DNA from: AP-15 sp963716115
GTDB taxonomy: Bacteria; Pseudomonadota; Alphaproteobacteria; ATCC43930; CGMCC-115725
Direction of reading: 5' to 3'
NCBI GenBank assembly: GCA_963716115.1
Contig: CAVQSZ010000021.1
Span: forward strand, 62,001-126,000
DNA: 64,000 nucleotides
This document shows, piece by piece, positions 41,210 through 49,500 of this stretch. The translations under genes and the position numbers were made by a program. Under the pieces are notes generated by a model, which was given only the letters and a program-made list of their open reading frames with translations, made no database searches and was not told the origin of the DNA. Numbering within the stretch: position 1 is the stretch's first letter; each line of letters begins with the position of its first letter.

Positions 41210-41761
41210 GTGAGAACGACGTTGCTCGCCGTCGCGCTGGCCACGGCCGGCGCCATCGCCGCCCCGATGCCCGCCCGCTCGGCCGACCAGGCCGGCGCCG
41301 GGCAGGCCCAGGCCCAGGCCGCGCCCATGGCCGAAGAGCACGAGGGCGAGGGTCACGGCATGCGCGGCCATGACGGCCGCGGCATGCGCGGCGGGCCGAT
41401 GATGATGCGGCGCATGATGATGCGCGGCGACCCGCAGGAGCGCTGCGTCGACCGGCTCGCCCGCCGCGCCGCGCGGCGCGCCTATGTCGAGGTCAAGCTC
41501 GACCTGACCGCCGAGCAGCGCCCGCTGTGGGACAATGTGCAGAACGCGGCCAAGAGCGAGGAGCAGAAGGAGCGCCAGCTCTGCGACGCCCTCAAGCCCG
41601 GCGGGTCGTCGACCCTGCTCGACCGGATGGACCGGACGCAGCAATTCCTGTCGGCGCGGCTCGACGGGCTGCAGGCGGCCAAGCCCGCGGTGCAGGCGCT
41701 CTACCAGGCGCTGACGCCGGAGCAGCAGGCCGTCCTCGACCATCCGTTCCACCGGCAATAG
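41210..41761 (+). CDS. Spy/CpxP-like LTxxQ periplasmic protein, Met/His-rich
   Basis: 183 residues from GTG 41210 (GGAG at 41199-41202). Signal peptide ends near ARSA. Residues 40-75 are rich in His, Gly, Met and Arg (EGEGHGMRGHDGRGMRGG and PMMMRRMMMRGD), which could bind metal such as copper. The helical rest has LTAEQRPLWDNVQNAAKSEE and LTPEQQAVLDHP, two LTxxQ motifs of the Spy/CpxP family of periplasmic chaperones or stress sensors. It stands alone where yejE would be expected. Confidence 0.82.
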   Translation: MRTTLLAVALATAGAIAAPMPARSADQAGAGQAQAQAAPMAEEHEGEGHGMRGHDGRGMRGGPMMMRRMMMRGDPQERCVDRLARRAARRAYVEVKLDLTAEQRPLWDNVQNAAKSEEQKERQLCDALKPGGSSTLLDRMDRTQQFLSARLDGLQAAKPAVQALYQALTPEQQAVLDHPFHRQ

Positions 41762-42176
41762 CGAGGGCTCGTGTCCGGATGCAGGCTCGTCATGCCCGGC
41801 CCTGAGCCACGGCTGTCCGGTTCAACTGTCGCCCCCGCGAAAGAGCGTGTGAAGGAATCCCGCCGGCGCTGTTTTGCTCGCTTCCCCGGCGCAGGCCGGG
41901 GTCCATCCTTCCGCACGTAAGGTGCTGGATTTGCTTGTACGCAGTTATAACCGATTGAAAATTTGGAGCGTTGGAGAGATGGGTCCCGGCTTCCGCCGGG
42001 AAAGCGAGATAGAGCGTTTGCTGATTTCCTCCTGCGTCCCGATTTCCTTCACACGCTCGAAAGCGGGGTCCAGAGCCTGCCCCTGGCATGAACAGGGGGC
42101 AACTCTCCGAGCTTTCGCGGGAACGACGAATAACCAATTGACATAGGACAAATCATTTCAAGTCGTACTCTAAGCG
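41762..42176. other. Long intergenic region built of repeats
   Basis: A 415-base region with no gene I can support. The first part (41787-41825) resembles the 17.1-kb repeat (TCATGCCCGG with GCTGTCCGGTTC). The middle (41878-42008) is bounded by CTCGCTTCCCCGGCGCAGGCC and an 18-of-21 inverted match. The right part of that element matches sequence at 32170-32195 (GGGTCCCGGCTT-CGCCGGG). Confidence 0.6.
41878..42008. repeat. 131-base element with imperfect 21-base inverted ends
   Basis: Left end from 41878 and right end to 42008 match in inverted orientation at 18 of 21 positions. The interior is AT-richer than the genome (TTATAACCGATTGAAAATTT), suggesting a foreign MITE-like insertion. Confidence 0.6.
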
Positions 42177-43007
42177 TCAGCCGGGCTTGCGGCACAGCGC
42201 CTCGATCGTGGCGAGACGCCCCTCCTGGAGGCTGCGGCTCGAGTTGACACGGTATTCCCGGACCCGCTCGCCGAGCGCGACGTGGACGCCGAGCGCCGGC
42301 GATCCCCCGACCTCGGGCTCCGGGCGCGGTTCCGCCTGGACCGGCCCGATCGCGGGAGAGGTGTCGCGGAAAGAGAGGATGGCGAAGCCCGCGGCGGCAA
42401 GCTGCGCCCGCATCTCCTCGGGCGTCGCCAGAAAGCTGGTCGCCGCGGTGGCGGCCCACGGGACGGGATAATAGGGCTCGCCCGCCTCTCCCGCGCAGAG
42501 ATTGGCCAGGGCCAGCACGCCGCCCGGCCGCAGCGCCCGGAACGCCTCGGCGTAAAAGCGCGGCTTGTCCTCGATGTTCATGATCGCGTTCTGCGAATAG
42601 GCGCGGTCGAACGCCGCGTCGGGCAGCGGCAGCGCGAGCGCGCTGCCGTGCACGATCCGCACCCGGTCGGCGAGCCCGGCGGCGGCGTTGAGCGCCTCCG
42701 CGGCCGTGCAGAACTCGGCGGTGAGGTCGACCCCGGTGACATGGCAGCCGAACTTGGCGGCGAGCCACCGCGCCGGGCCGCCGAGCCCCGAGCCGATGTC
42801 GAGGATGCGCTCGCCCGCCTGCGGCGCCAGCATCGCCATCAGCTCCTGCGTCGCGACGACGCCGCGGCCGTGGAAATGATCGAGCGGCGCCAGCGCGTCG
42901 ACGGTCACCGGCGCGTCGTCGCCGTTGACGGCGCGCAGCGCGGCGAGCACGCGCTCGGCGATGCCGGGGCTCGAATAATGCTGCTCGACGCGCGGATCGG
43001 ATCGCAT
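42177..43007 (-). CDS. SAM-dependent methyltransferase (class I)
   Basis: 276 residues from ATG 43007, preceded by GGAGGCGAGC (an in-frame ATG at 43019 is less likely). Class I motifs: ILDIGSGLGGPARWLAA (motif I), VTGVDLTAEFC (II), YSQNAIMNIEDKPRFYAEAF (IV) and RPGGVLALANL (VI). It is closest in style to UbiE/sarcosine-dimethylglycine type enzymes that methylate small molecules. The region before motif I (HYSSPGIAERVLAALRAV) fits the same group. It is divergent from etfB. Confidence 0.9.
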   Translation of the reverse strand: MRSDPRVEQHYSSPGIAERVLAALRAVNGDDAPVTVDALAPLDHFHGRGVVATQELMAMLAPQAGERILDIGSGLGGPARWLAAKFGCHVTGVDLTAEFCTAAEALNAAAGLADRVRIVHGSALALPLPDAAFDRAYSQNAIMNIEDKPRFYAEAFRALRPGGVLALANLCAGEAGEPYYPVPWAATAATSFLATPEEMRAQLAAAGFAILSFRDTSPAIGPVQAEPRPEPEVGGSPALGVHVALGERVREYRVNSSRSLQEGRLATIEALCRKPG

Positions 43008-43142
43008 GCTCGCCTCCATCTCTCAATCTCTGCCGCCTGCGCGGATTGTGCCTCTTGCCATCGCAGTAGGCACGTGCACAATCCGCCCGCCCCTGGGTCG
43101 GCGGCGGGCGGGGCCTCGTGCCGCCGCAAACGCGAGGACGAC

Positions 43143-43892
43143 ATGAAAGCGCTGGTCGCGGTCAAGCGGGTCATCGACTACAATGTCAAGATCCGGGTCA
43201 AGGCGGACCACAGCGGCGTCGAGACCGCCAACGTCAAGATGTCGATGAACCCGTTCGACGAGATCGCCATCGAGGAGGCGCTGCGGCTGCGCGAGGCCGG
43301 GATCGTCGAGGAGGTGATCGCCGTCTCGCTCGGCGTCGCCCAGTGCCAGGAGACGATCCGCACCGCGCTGGCGATGGGCGCCGACCGCGGCGTCCTGGTG
43401 CAGACCGACGCCGAATTGCAGCCGCTCGCCGTCGCCAAGCTGTTGAAAGCCGTGATCCTCGACGAAAAGCCGGAGATCGTGATCATCGGCAAGCAGGCGA
43501 TCGACGACGACTGCAACCAGACGGGGCAGATGCTGTCGGCGCTGCTCGGCTGGCCGCAGGCGACCTTCGCCTCGAAGCTCAAGATCGCCGACGGCCACGC
43601 CGAGGTGACGCGCGAGGTCGATGGCGGGCTCGAAACCGTCGCGATCAAATTGCCGGCCGTGGTCACCACCGACCTGCGGCTGAACGAGCCGCGCTACGCC
43701 TCGCTGCCGAACATCATGAAGGCGAAGAAAAAGCCGATCGCGACCACGACCCCCGAGGCGCTCGGCGTCGACGTGACGCCGCGTCTCGTCGTGCTCAAGG
43801 TCGAGGAGCCGGCAAAACGCCAGGGCGGCCGCAAGGTCGGCTCGGTCGAGGAGCTGGTAAACATGCTCAAAAACGAGGCGCGGGTGATCTGA
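43143..43892 (+). CDS. etfB: Electron transfer flavoprotein beta subunit
   Basis: 249 residues. The N-terminus MKALVAVKRVIDYNVKIRVK and the ETF-beta signature region VIIGKQAIDDDCNQTGQMLSALLGWPQATFAS are clear. With EtfA it accepts electrons from acyl-CoA dehydrogenases and passes them to ETF-ubiquinone oxidoreductase. Its stop overlaps the etfA start by one base (TGATG). Confidence 0.97.
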   Translation: MKALVAVKRVIDYNVKIRVKADHSGVETANVKMSMNPFDEIAIEEALRLREAGIVEEVIAVSLGVAQCQETIRTALAMGADRGVLVQTDAELQPLAVAKLLKAVILDEKPEIVIIGKQAIDDDCNQTGQMLSALLGWPQATFASKLKIADGHAEVTREVDGGLETVAIKLPAVVTTDLRLNEPRYASLPNIMKAKKKPIATTTPEALGVDVTPRLVVLKVEEPAKRQGGRKVGSVEELVNMLKNEARVI

Positions 43893-44836
43893 TGGCTGCC
43901 CTCGTCGTCGCCGAGCACGACAACGCGGCGCTGAAGCCGGCGACCCTGAACGCCCTCGCCGCCGCCACGGAAATCGCCCGTGCCGAGGTCGATGTGCTGG
44001 TCGCCGGCAAGGATTGCCATGCGGTGGCCGAGGCGGCGGCGCAGATCGCCGGGGTCAGGACGGTGCTGCTCGCCGACGATCCGGCCTACGATCACGGCCT
44101 CGCCGAGAATGTGGCGCCGCTGCTGGTCGGGCTCGCCGGGAAATATTCGCACCTGCTGGCGCCGGCGACGACCTCGGGCAAGAATTTGATGCCGCGGGTG
44201 GCGGCATTGCTCGATGTGATGCAGATTTCCGACATCAGCGCGGTGGTTTCGCCCGACACCTTCGTGCGGCCGATCTATGCCGGGAACGCGCTCCAGACGG
44301 TGCAGTCGAAGGACCCGGTCAAGGTGATCACGGTGCGCGGCACCGCCTTCCCGCCGGGGCCGGCGACGGGCGGCGCTGCGGCGATCGAGACGGTGGCGCC
44401 GACCGCCGCCGCCGGGCTCTCGGAGTTCTTGCGCGCCGAGCTGTCGAAATCGGAGCGGCCGGAGCTGACCAGCGCGCGCGTCATCATCTCCGGCGGCCGC
44501 GGCATGCAGTCGGGCGACAATTTCCATCTCCTCGAGGCGGTGGCCGACGAGCTGGGCGCGGCGGTCGGCGCTTCGCGCGCCGCGGTCGACGCCGGCTTTG
44601 TCCCCAACGACTACCAGGTCGGCCAGACCGGCAAGATCGTCGCCCCCGAGCTCTACATCGCGGTCGGCATTTCCGGCGCGATCCAGCATCTCGCCGGGAT
44701 GAAGGATTCGAAGGTGATCGTGGCGATCAACAAGGACGAGGAGGCGCCGATCTTTCAGATCGCCGATTACGGGCTGGTCGGCGATCTGTTCAAGATTCTG
44801 CCGGAGCTCGCCGCCGAGCTCGAGCGCCGCAAGTGA
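43892..44836 (+). CDS. etfA: Electron transfer flavoprotein alpha subunit
   Basis: 314 residues. N-terminal half MAALVVAEHDN with the AMP-side domain. C-terminal FAD domain with RVIISGGRGMQSGDNF, LGAAVGASRAAVDAGFVPN, QVGQTGKIVAPELYIAVGISGAIQH and INKDEEAPIFQIADYGLVGDL. Its last codons overlap the next gene's GTG by 4 bases, giving a tight etfB-etfA-dehydrogenase operon for beta-oxidation or 3-hydroxybutyrate use. Confidence 0.97.
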   Translation: MAALVVAEHDNAALKPATLNALAAATEIARAEVDVLVAGKDCHAVAEAAAQIAGVRTVLLADDPAYDHGLAENVAPLLVGLAGKYSHLLAPATTSGKNLMPRVAALLDVMQISDISAVVSPDTFVRPIYAGNALQTVQSKDPVKVITVRGTAFPPGPATGGAAAIETVAPTAAAGLSEFLRAELSKSERPELTSARVIISGGRGMQSGDNFHLLEAVADELGAAVGASRAAVDAGFVPNDYQVGQTGKIVAPELYIAVGISGAIQHLAGMKDSKVIVAINKDEEAPIFQIADYGLVGDLFKILPELAAELERRK

Positions 44837-45732
44837 GCGCGGGCGGGGCCGCTCTCGACCGGCTGCGCCGCATCGGCGTCATCGGCGCCGGCCAGATGGG
44901 GAGCGGCATCGCGCATGTCTGCGCGCTCGCCGGCTTCGACGTGGCGCTGACCGATGTCGACGCCGAGGCGCTGGCGCGCGGCCATCGCACGATCGAGCGC
45001 AACATGTCGCGGCAGGTGGCGCGCGGCACGGTGCGCGAGGACGACAAGGCGGCGGCGCTCGCCCGCATCCGCACCGGCCTCGACTACGCGATGTTCGGCG
45101 AATGCGACATGGTGATCGAGGCGGCGACCGAGAAGGAGGAGGTCAAGCGCGCGATCTTCAAGAAGCTGGTCCCGGCCCTGAATCCCGAAGCGCTGATCGC
45201 CACCAACACCTCGTCGATCTCGATCACCCGGCTGGCCTCGTCGACCGACCGGCCCGGCAAGTTCATCGGCATGCATTTCATGAACCCGGTGCCGGTGATG
45301 ACCCTGGTCGAGCTGATCCGCGGCATCGCCACCGACGAGGAGACCTTCGCGCTGACCCGGGCCTTGGCGGTCGAGCTCGGCAAGACGCCGGTCGCGGCCG
45401 AGGATTTCCCGGCCTTTATCGTCAACCGCATCCTGCTGCCGATGATCAACGAGGCGGTCTACACGCTCTACGAGGGGGTGGGCTCGGTCGAGGCGATCGA
45501 CACCGCGATGAAGCTCGGCGCCAACCATCCGATGGGCCCCCTGGAGCTGGCCGATTTCATCGGGCTCGACACCTGCCTCTCGGTCATGCAGGTGCTCTAC
45601 GAAGGGCTCGCCGACAGCAAGTACCGGCCCTGCCCGCTGCTCGTCAAATATGTCGAGGCCGGCTGGCTCGGCCGCAAGGCGGACCGCGGCTTCTACGACT
45701 ACCATGGGGAGAAGCCGGTTCCGACGCGCTGA
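44833..45732 (+). CDS. 3-hydroxybutyryl-CoA (3-hydroxyacyl-CoA) dehydrogenase
   Basis: 299 residues from GTG 44833, overlapping etfA by 4 bases. NAD loop IGVIGAGQMGSGIAHVCALAG, catalytic His in GMHFMNPVPVMTLVELI, Asn/Ser region TNTSSISIT, and C-terminal FVNRI-type (FIVNRILLPMINEA) with NHPMGPLELADFIGLD. The enzyme interconverts 3-hydroxybutyryl-CoA and acetoacetyl-CoA. Thiolase and acetoacetyl-CoA reductase genes for polyhydroxybutyrate lie 5 kb downstream. Confidence 0.95.
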   Translation: MSAGGAALDRLRRIGVIGAGQMGSGIAHVCALAGFDVALTDVDAEALARGHRTIERNMSRQVARGTVREDDKAAALARIRTGLDYAMFGECDMVIEAATEKEEVKRAIFKKLVPALNPEALIATNTSSISITRLASSTDRPGKFIGMHFMNPVPVMTLVELIRGIATDEETFALTRALAVELGKTPVAAEDFPAFIVNRILLPMINEAVYTLYEGVGSVEAIDTAMKLGANHPMGPLELADFIGLDTCLSVMQVLYEGLADSKYRPCPLLVKYVEAGWLGRKADRGFYDYHGEKPVPTR

Positions 45733-45849
45733 CCCGCGCTCCGCGGAAATTCGCGCCGAATCTTGCCCGTGGGCGGCCGATCCGCTATCAACCCCTCCCA
45801 GTCGCGTGCTGCCTCGGCCCGCGAGCGAGAATGAGCGGGACGGGTTTTC

Positions 45850-46413
45850 GTGAGCGATTGCCTGGACAGCTGCCCGGCTCTGGTGCTGAACGCCGATTTT
45901 CGGCCGTTGAGCTACTTCCCGCTGTCCTTGTGGTCGTGGCAGGACGCGATCAAGGCGGTGTTCCTCGACCGCGTCAACATCATCGACCATTACGACGTGC
46001 GGGTGCGCAGCCCGTCCCTGGAAATGCGGCTGCCGAGCGTCGTCTCGCTGAAGGAATACGTGCCGGCGGCGCGGCACCCGGCGTTCACCCGGTTCAACGT
46101 CTTTCTGCGCGACCGGTTCACGTGCCAGTATTGCGGCGAGCCCTACCCGTCGCACGACCTGACCTTCGACCATCTGGTGCCGCGCTCGCGCGGCGGGCGC
46201 ACGGTGTGGGCCAACGTCGTCACCGCCTGCGGGGCGTGCAACCTCTTCAAGGGCAACCGGCTGCCGCGCGAGAGCGGCATGTATCCGCGCCACCGCCCGA
46301 TCCAGCCGACGACCCACATGCTGCAGCAGAACGGCCGCGCCTTCCCGCCCAACTACCTGCACCAGAGCTGGCGCGACTATCTCTACTGGGACACCGAGCT
46401 CGACCCGTTCTGA
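45850..46413 (+). CDS. HNH endonuclease family protein
   Basis: 187 residues from GTG 45850. N-terminal LVLNADFRPLSYFPLSLWSW and the nuclease centre FTCQYCGEPYPSHDLTFDHLVPRSRGG with GACNLFKGNR (two zinc CxxC pairs and HNH). This standalone type is conserved in many alphaproteobacteria with no known substrate. Its last 19 bases, covering codons LDPF and the stop, are duplicated 229 bases downstream around a MITE-like element. Confidence 0.9.
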   Translation: MSDCLDSCPALVLNADFRPLSYFPLSLWSWQDAIKAVFLDRVNIIDHYDVRVRSPSLEMRLPSVVSLKEYVPAARHPAFTRFNVFLRDRFTCQYCGEPYPSHDLTFDHLVPRSRGGRTVWANVVTACGACNLFKGNRLPRESGMYPRHRPIQPTTHMLQQNGRAFPPNYLHQSWRDYLYWDTELDPF

Positions 46414-46645
46414 CCTGGCGGTCCGGTAGATGTAGGATGGGTTGAGCGTCGCGAAACCCATCGCAACCGCCGCCGCAGATGGGTTTCGCTGCGAGGCTGG
46501 GCAAGAATTTTCGGATTGGCTGGATTGCCGCCGTGCGTCCCCCGCTTCCGCCGGGGGACGCAAGACCGGAATGCAGCCCTTCGTCTCGATGCTTGCCCAG
46601 CCTCTGCGCTCAACCCATCCTACAGGGCTCGACCCGTTCTGACCT
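46398..46645. repeat. 19-base direct repeats flanking the MITE-like element
   Basis: GCTCGACCCGTTCTGACCT occurs at 46398-46416 and 46627-46645. Nineteen bases is long for a target-site duplication, so recombination or slippage-mediated duplication is an alternative. Confidence 0.8.
46431..46624. mobile_element. MITE-like element with 18-base perfect terminal inverted repeats
   Basis: TGTAGGATGGGTTGAGCG (46431-46448) and its exact complement (46607-46624) bound 194 bases with no gene. Inside, AAACCCATCGC and GATGGGTTTCGC form a second inverted pair, and GCGTCCCCC/GGGGGACGC a third. A 19-base direct repeat GCTCGACCCGTTCTGACCT flanks it (46398-46416 and 46627-46645). The left copy is the end of the HNH gene, so the insertion duplicated the gene's 3' end. 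Confidence 0.8.
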
Positions 46646-47213
46646 ATCGCGCCTCGGTCCAGCTCTCGGAAAAGGCCAGCGCGCAGGTGCTGAACGGCCG
46701 GCCTTCGCGCTCGGTCGCAAAGGCGCGGCCCGCCGCCTCGACGCCGTTCCTGGTCAGCCGCGCGCCGAGCGCGGGGACCAGCAAGGTGCACACGCCGTAG
46801 CGGCGGCCCTCGCCGGGATTGGTGTGGATCAAGAGCGGGTCGCCGATGTCGTGCCAGGTCAGCGCCAAATCCTCGCCGCGCGCCTGGAGCCGCTCGGTCC
46901 AGAAATAGCGCGGGTCGCCCGATTTCTCGAACTCGGCCTCGGTCACCGGGATCGCCTGGTCGGCGGTCTCGGCGTTCAGCATGCCCTGCACGGTCGATTG
47001 CAGCCAGCGCGCCATGGCGATGTTGTCGGACCAGATGCGCCAGCGGTTGTCGGTCAGCTCGCTCTTCAGATAGAGCACATGGCCCGGCCCCGCCGGGCAG
47101 GTGACGATGCGCCAAAAGCTGGCGTTCGTCGTCTGCGGGCCGCCCGCAGCCGCGCCGAGGCGGATGAACGGGTTCTCGCCGGTCAGGATCGCGCGGTTCG
47201 GGTCGACGGCCAT
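46644..47213 (-). CDS. Conserved hypothetical protein
   Basis: 189 residues from ATG 47213 (GGAGGAGC upstream; longer frames start in non-coding DNA). MAVDPNRAILTGENPFIRLG, SFWRIVTCPAGPGHVLYLKS, WLQSTVQGMLNAETADQAIP and YGVCTLLVPALGARLTRNG suggest a beta-rich soluble protein. No signal peptide, membrane segment or named domain is recognised. The stop lies in or beside the second copy of the 19-base direct repeat, so its 3' end may also have been touched by that insertion. Confidence 0.65.
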   Translation of the reverse strand: MAVDPNRAILTGENPFIRLGAAAGGPQTTNASFWRIVTCPAGPGHVLYLKSELTDNRWRIWSDNIAMARWLQSTVQGMLNAETADQAIPVTEAEFEKSGDPRYFWTERLQARGEDLALTWHDIGDPLLIHTNPGEGRRYGVCTLLVPALGARLTRNGVEAAGRAFATEREGRPFSTCALAFSESWTEAR

Positions 47214-47368
47214 ATGAAGCTCCTCCAAGGGTGTCGAGCCGGCCACCGTAACGGATGCGGGCCGGCGGCGCCAAAGACGATCGACCCCGAGGCGCCGATC
47301 TTGTGGCCGCGGGGCGCGGTATAGTATCTGTAGCACCATCGAGGATCCCGGATCGACGGGGCGCCGAA

Positions 47369-47620
47369 ATGCCCACCCTGACCAGTCGCGAGTTCAACCA
47401 GGATGTAGCGCGCGCCAAACGCGCCGCAAACGAGGGCCCGGTCGTCATCACCGATCGCGGCCGGCCAGCCTATGTGCTGATGCGTCACGAGACCTACCGG
47501 CGGCTGGCCGGACGGGGACCGGGCATTCGCACCCTGCTGGCGCATCCGGAAAGCGAGAATGTCGCATTCGAGCCGACGCGGTTGGGCGACGACCCGCTGC
47601 GGCCGGCCGATCTGGGGTAA
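47369..47620 (+). CDS. Phd/YefM-type antitoxin
   Basis: 83 residues starting MPTLTSREFNQDVARAKRAA, the Phd DNA-binding N-terminus, then GPVVITDRGRPAYVLMRHETYRRL and a flexible toxin-binding tail. The stop overlaps the toxin start by one base (TAATG). It should neutralise the VapC toxin and autoregulate the pair. Confidence 0.9.
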   Translation: MPTLTSREFNQDVARAKRAANEGPVVITDRGRPAYVLMRHETYRRLAGRGPGIRTLLAHPESENVAFEPTRLGDDPLRPADLG

Positions 47621-48030
47621 TGTTTCTGCTCGACACGAACATCGTCTCGGAATTCCGCCGGCCGCGCCGGACCGATCCCAAGGTAGCGGCATGGGCCGAC
47701 AGCGTCTGCGCGTCGGACATGTTCCTATCGAGCATCAGCATTCTGGAGCTGGAGACGGGCGCTCTCCTCCTCGAGCGACGGGACGGCGGCCAAGGCCGGC
47801 TGATCCGGCAATGGATCGAGGAGCGCGTGCTGACGGCCTTTGCCGGGCGAATTCTGTCGGTCGACGCCGCGGTCGCGCGGCGATGCGCGCTTCTCCATGT
47901 TCCCCTTCCCAAGCCGTACCGGGATTCGTTGATCGCCGCGACGGCTCTGGTCCATCACCTGATCGTGGTGACCCGGAACCGCGCCGATTTCGAGCCGATG
48001 GCGGCGCCCGTGCTGAACCCTTGGGATTGA
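47620..48030 (+). CDS. vapC: VapC-type PIN-domain toxin
   Basis: 136 residues, MFLLDTNIVSEFRR with the first acidic residue, SSISILELETGALLLERRD with the second (Glu), and a C-terminal KPYRDSLIAATALVHHLIVV TRNRADF carrying the third and fourth (Asp/Asp), so the four-acid PIN nuclease site is intact. It is a ribonuclease that cuts tRNA or rRNA. It is coupled to the antitoxin and is the only complete toxin-antitoxin pair in the window. Confidence 0.93.
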   Translation: MFLLDTNIVSEFRRPRRTDPKVAAWADSVCASDMFLSSISILELETGALLLERRDGGQGRLIRQWIEERVLTAFAGRILSVDAAVARRCALLHVPLPKPYRDSLIAATALVHHLIVVTRNRADFEPMAAPVLNPWD

Positions 48031-48090
48031 TCTCGGGCAGACCGGCCGCGAGCCGCCGGATCGGCCAATCGCCGTCAACAGGAGACAGAG

Positions 48091-49287
48091 ATGAGCCAGG
48101 CATTGTCGGGCATCCGCATCATCGACATGACGCACAACCAGGCGGGGCCCGCCTGCGCCCAGATCCTGGCCTTTCTGGGGGCCGAGGTGATCAAGCTCGA
48201 GGAGCCCAAGGGCGGCGATGTGGCGCGGCGCAACATGCGCGACAAGCCGGATTCGGACAGCCTCTTTTTTCTGCTGTTCAACGCCAACAAGCGCAGCCTG
48301 ACCCTCAATCTGAAGACCGGCCGCGGCAAGGAATTGTTCCGCGAGCTGATCGCCAAGTCGGACGTGCTCCTGGAAAATTTCGGGCCGGGGGCGCTCGACC
48401 GGCTGGGCTTCGGCTGGAAGGCGTTGGCCGCGATCAACCCGCGCCTGATTTACGCGACGATCAAGGGCTTCGGCACCTACGGCCCCTACCGCGACTTCAA
48501 GAGCTTCGAGCCGGTCGCCCAGGCGATGGGGGGCGCGATGAGCGTCACCGGCTATCCCGAGAACCCGCCGACCTTTGTCGTGCCGGCGATCGGCGATTCG
48601 GGCACCGGCATGCACATGGCGATCGGCATCCTGGCGGCGTTGCAGCAGCGCCACGCGACCGGGCGCGGCCAGGAGGTCGAGGTGTCGATGCAGGACGCGG
48701 TGGTCAATCTGATCCGGGTCAGCCTGCGCGACCACCAACGCTTTGGCGAGGCGATGCCGCGGCGCGGCAACCAGATGGGGCGCGGCGTGCCGAGCACGAC
48801 CTATCCCAGCGCGCCGGGCGGCCCGAACGATTACGTCTTCATCACCGCGCAGCAGCAGATGTGGCCCGCCTTCTGTCAGGCGATCGGCCGCCCCGAATTG
48901 GCGCAGGACCCGCGCTTTGCCGGCGAGGAGGCGCGCTGGGAAAACCGCGACGCATTGAACGCGATCGTCACCGAATGGACCCGCAGCCGCTCCAAGCACG
49001 AGGCGATGCGCATCCTCGGTACGGCCGGCATCCCCTGCGGCGCCTGCCAGGACACCGGCGAGGTCCTGGCCGACCCGCACCTCAAAGAACGCGAGATGAT
49101 CGTCGAGCTCGACTACCCGAGCCGCGGCCGCTACCAGACCGTCGGCTGCCCGGTCAAATTGTCGGACTCGCCGGCCGCGCTGACCCGCCCGCCGCTCCTG
49201 GGCGAGCATACCGACGCGCTGCTGGCCGAGCTGTGCGGCCTCGACCCCGACGAGCTGAAGCGCCTGCGCGGCGACGGCGTCGTCTGA
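48091..49287 (+). CDS. CaiB/BaiF family CoA-transferase (class III), second copy
   Basis: 398 residues. IRIIDMTHNQAGPACAQILAFLGAEVIKLEEP, NANKRSLTLNLK and the catalytic Asp region near SGTGMHMAIGILAALQQRHATG are as in formyl-CoA/succinyl-CoA transferase relatives. It is less than half identical by eye to the copy at 13678. It is preceded by GGAGACAGAG. No operon partner is evident, since the neighbours are a toxin and a papain-like protein. Confidence 0.93.
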   Translation: MSQALSGIRIIDMTHNQAGPACAQILAFLGAEVIKLEEPKGGDVARRNMRDKPDSDSLFFLLFNANKRSLTLNLKTGRGKELFRELIAKSDVLLENFGPGALDRLGFGWKALAAINPRLIYATIKGFGTYGPYRDFKSFEPVAQAMGGAMSVTGYPENPPTFVVPAIGDSGTGMHMAIGILAALQQRHATGRGQEVEVSMQDAVVNLIRVSLRDHQRFGEAMPRRGNQMGRGVPSTTYPSAPGGPNDYVFITAQQQMWPAFCQAIGRPELAQDPRFAGEEARWENRDALNAIVTEWTRSRSKHEAMRILGTAGIPCGACQDTGEVLADPHLKEREMIVELDYPSRGRYQTVGCPVKLSDSPAALTRPPLLGEHTDALLAELCGLDPDELKRLRGDGVV

Positions 49288-49383
49288 CGCCGTCTCGCCC
49301 GATCTGCTTTTGGGGGATTGCGCGGGTAGGAGCGACCCGGCCGCAGCTTCTTTTCTGCATTTGACAGCGACGCCGGGCCGGGC

Positions 49384-49410
49384 CGCGCCGCGGCGGCTGG
49401 ACAGCGGGCG
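49384..49410. repeat. 27-base direct repeat, left copy
   Basis: A 27-base segment (begins CGCGCCGCGGCGGCTGGA) identical to 50282-50308. The two copies bracket the papain-like amidase gene. Confidence 0.85.
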
Positions 49411-49500
49411 CTTGCGATGTTCCGGCTGTTGACCGACATTGCCCTTCGGCAGCGCGCGACGCCTCCGTTCCGAGCCGCCCTGCCGCAGAGGGGAGCGGTC

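Noticed and set aside
41063..41212. A short open frame after yejB that might be the start of yejE
   Set aside because: It has no ATG, GTG or TTG near its beginning, and its translation (TPRPRRKQPPKK) does not resemble YejE.
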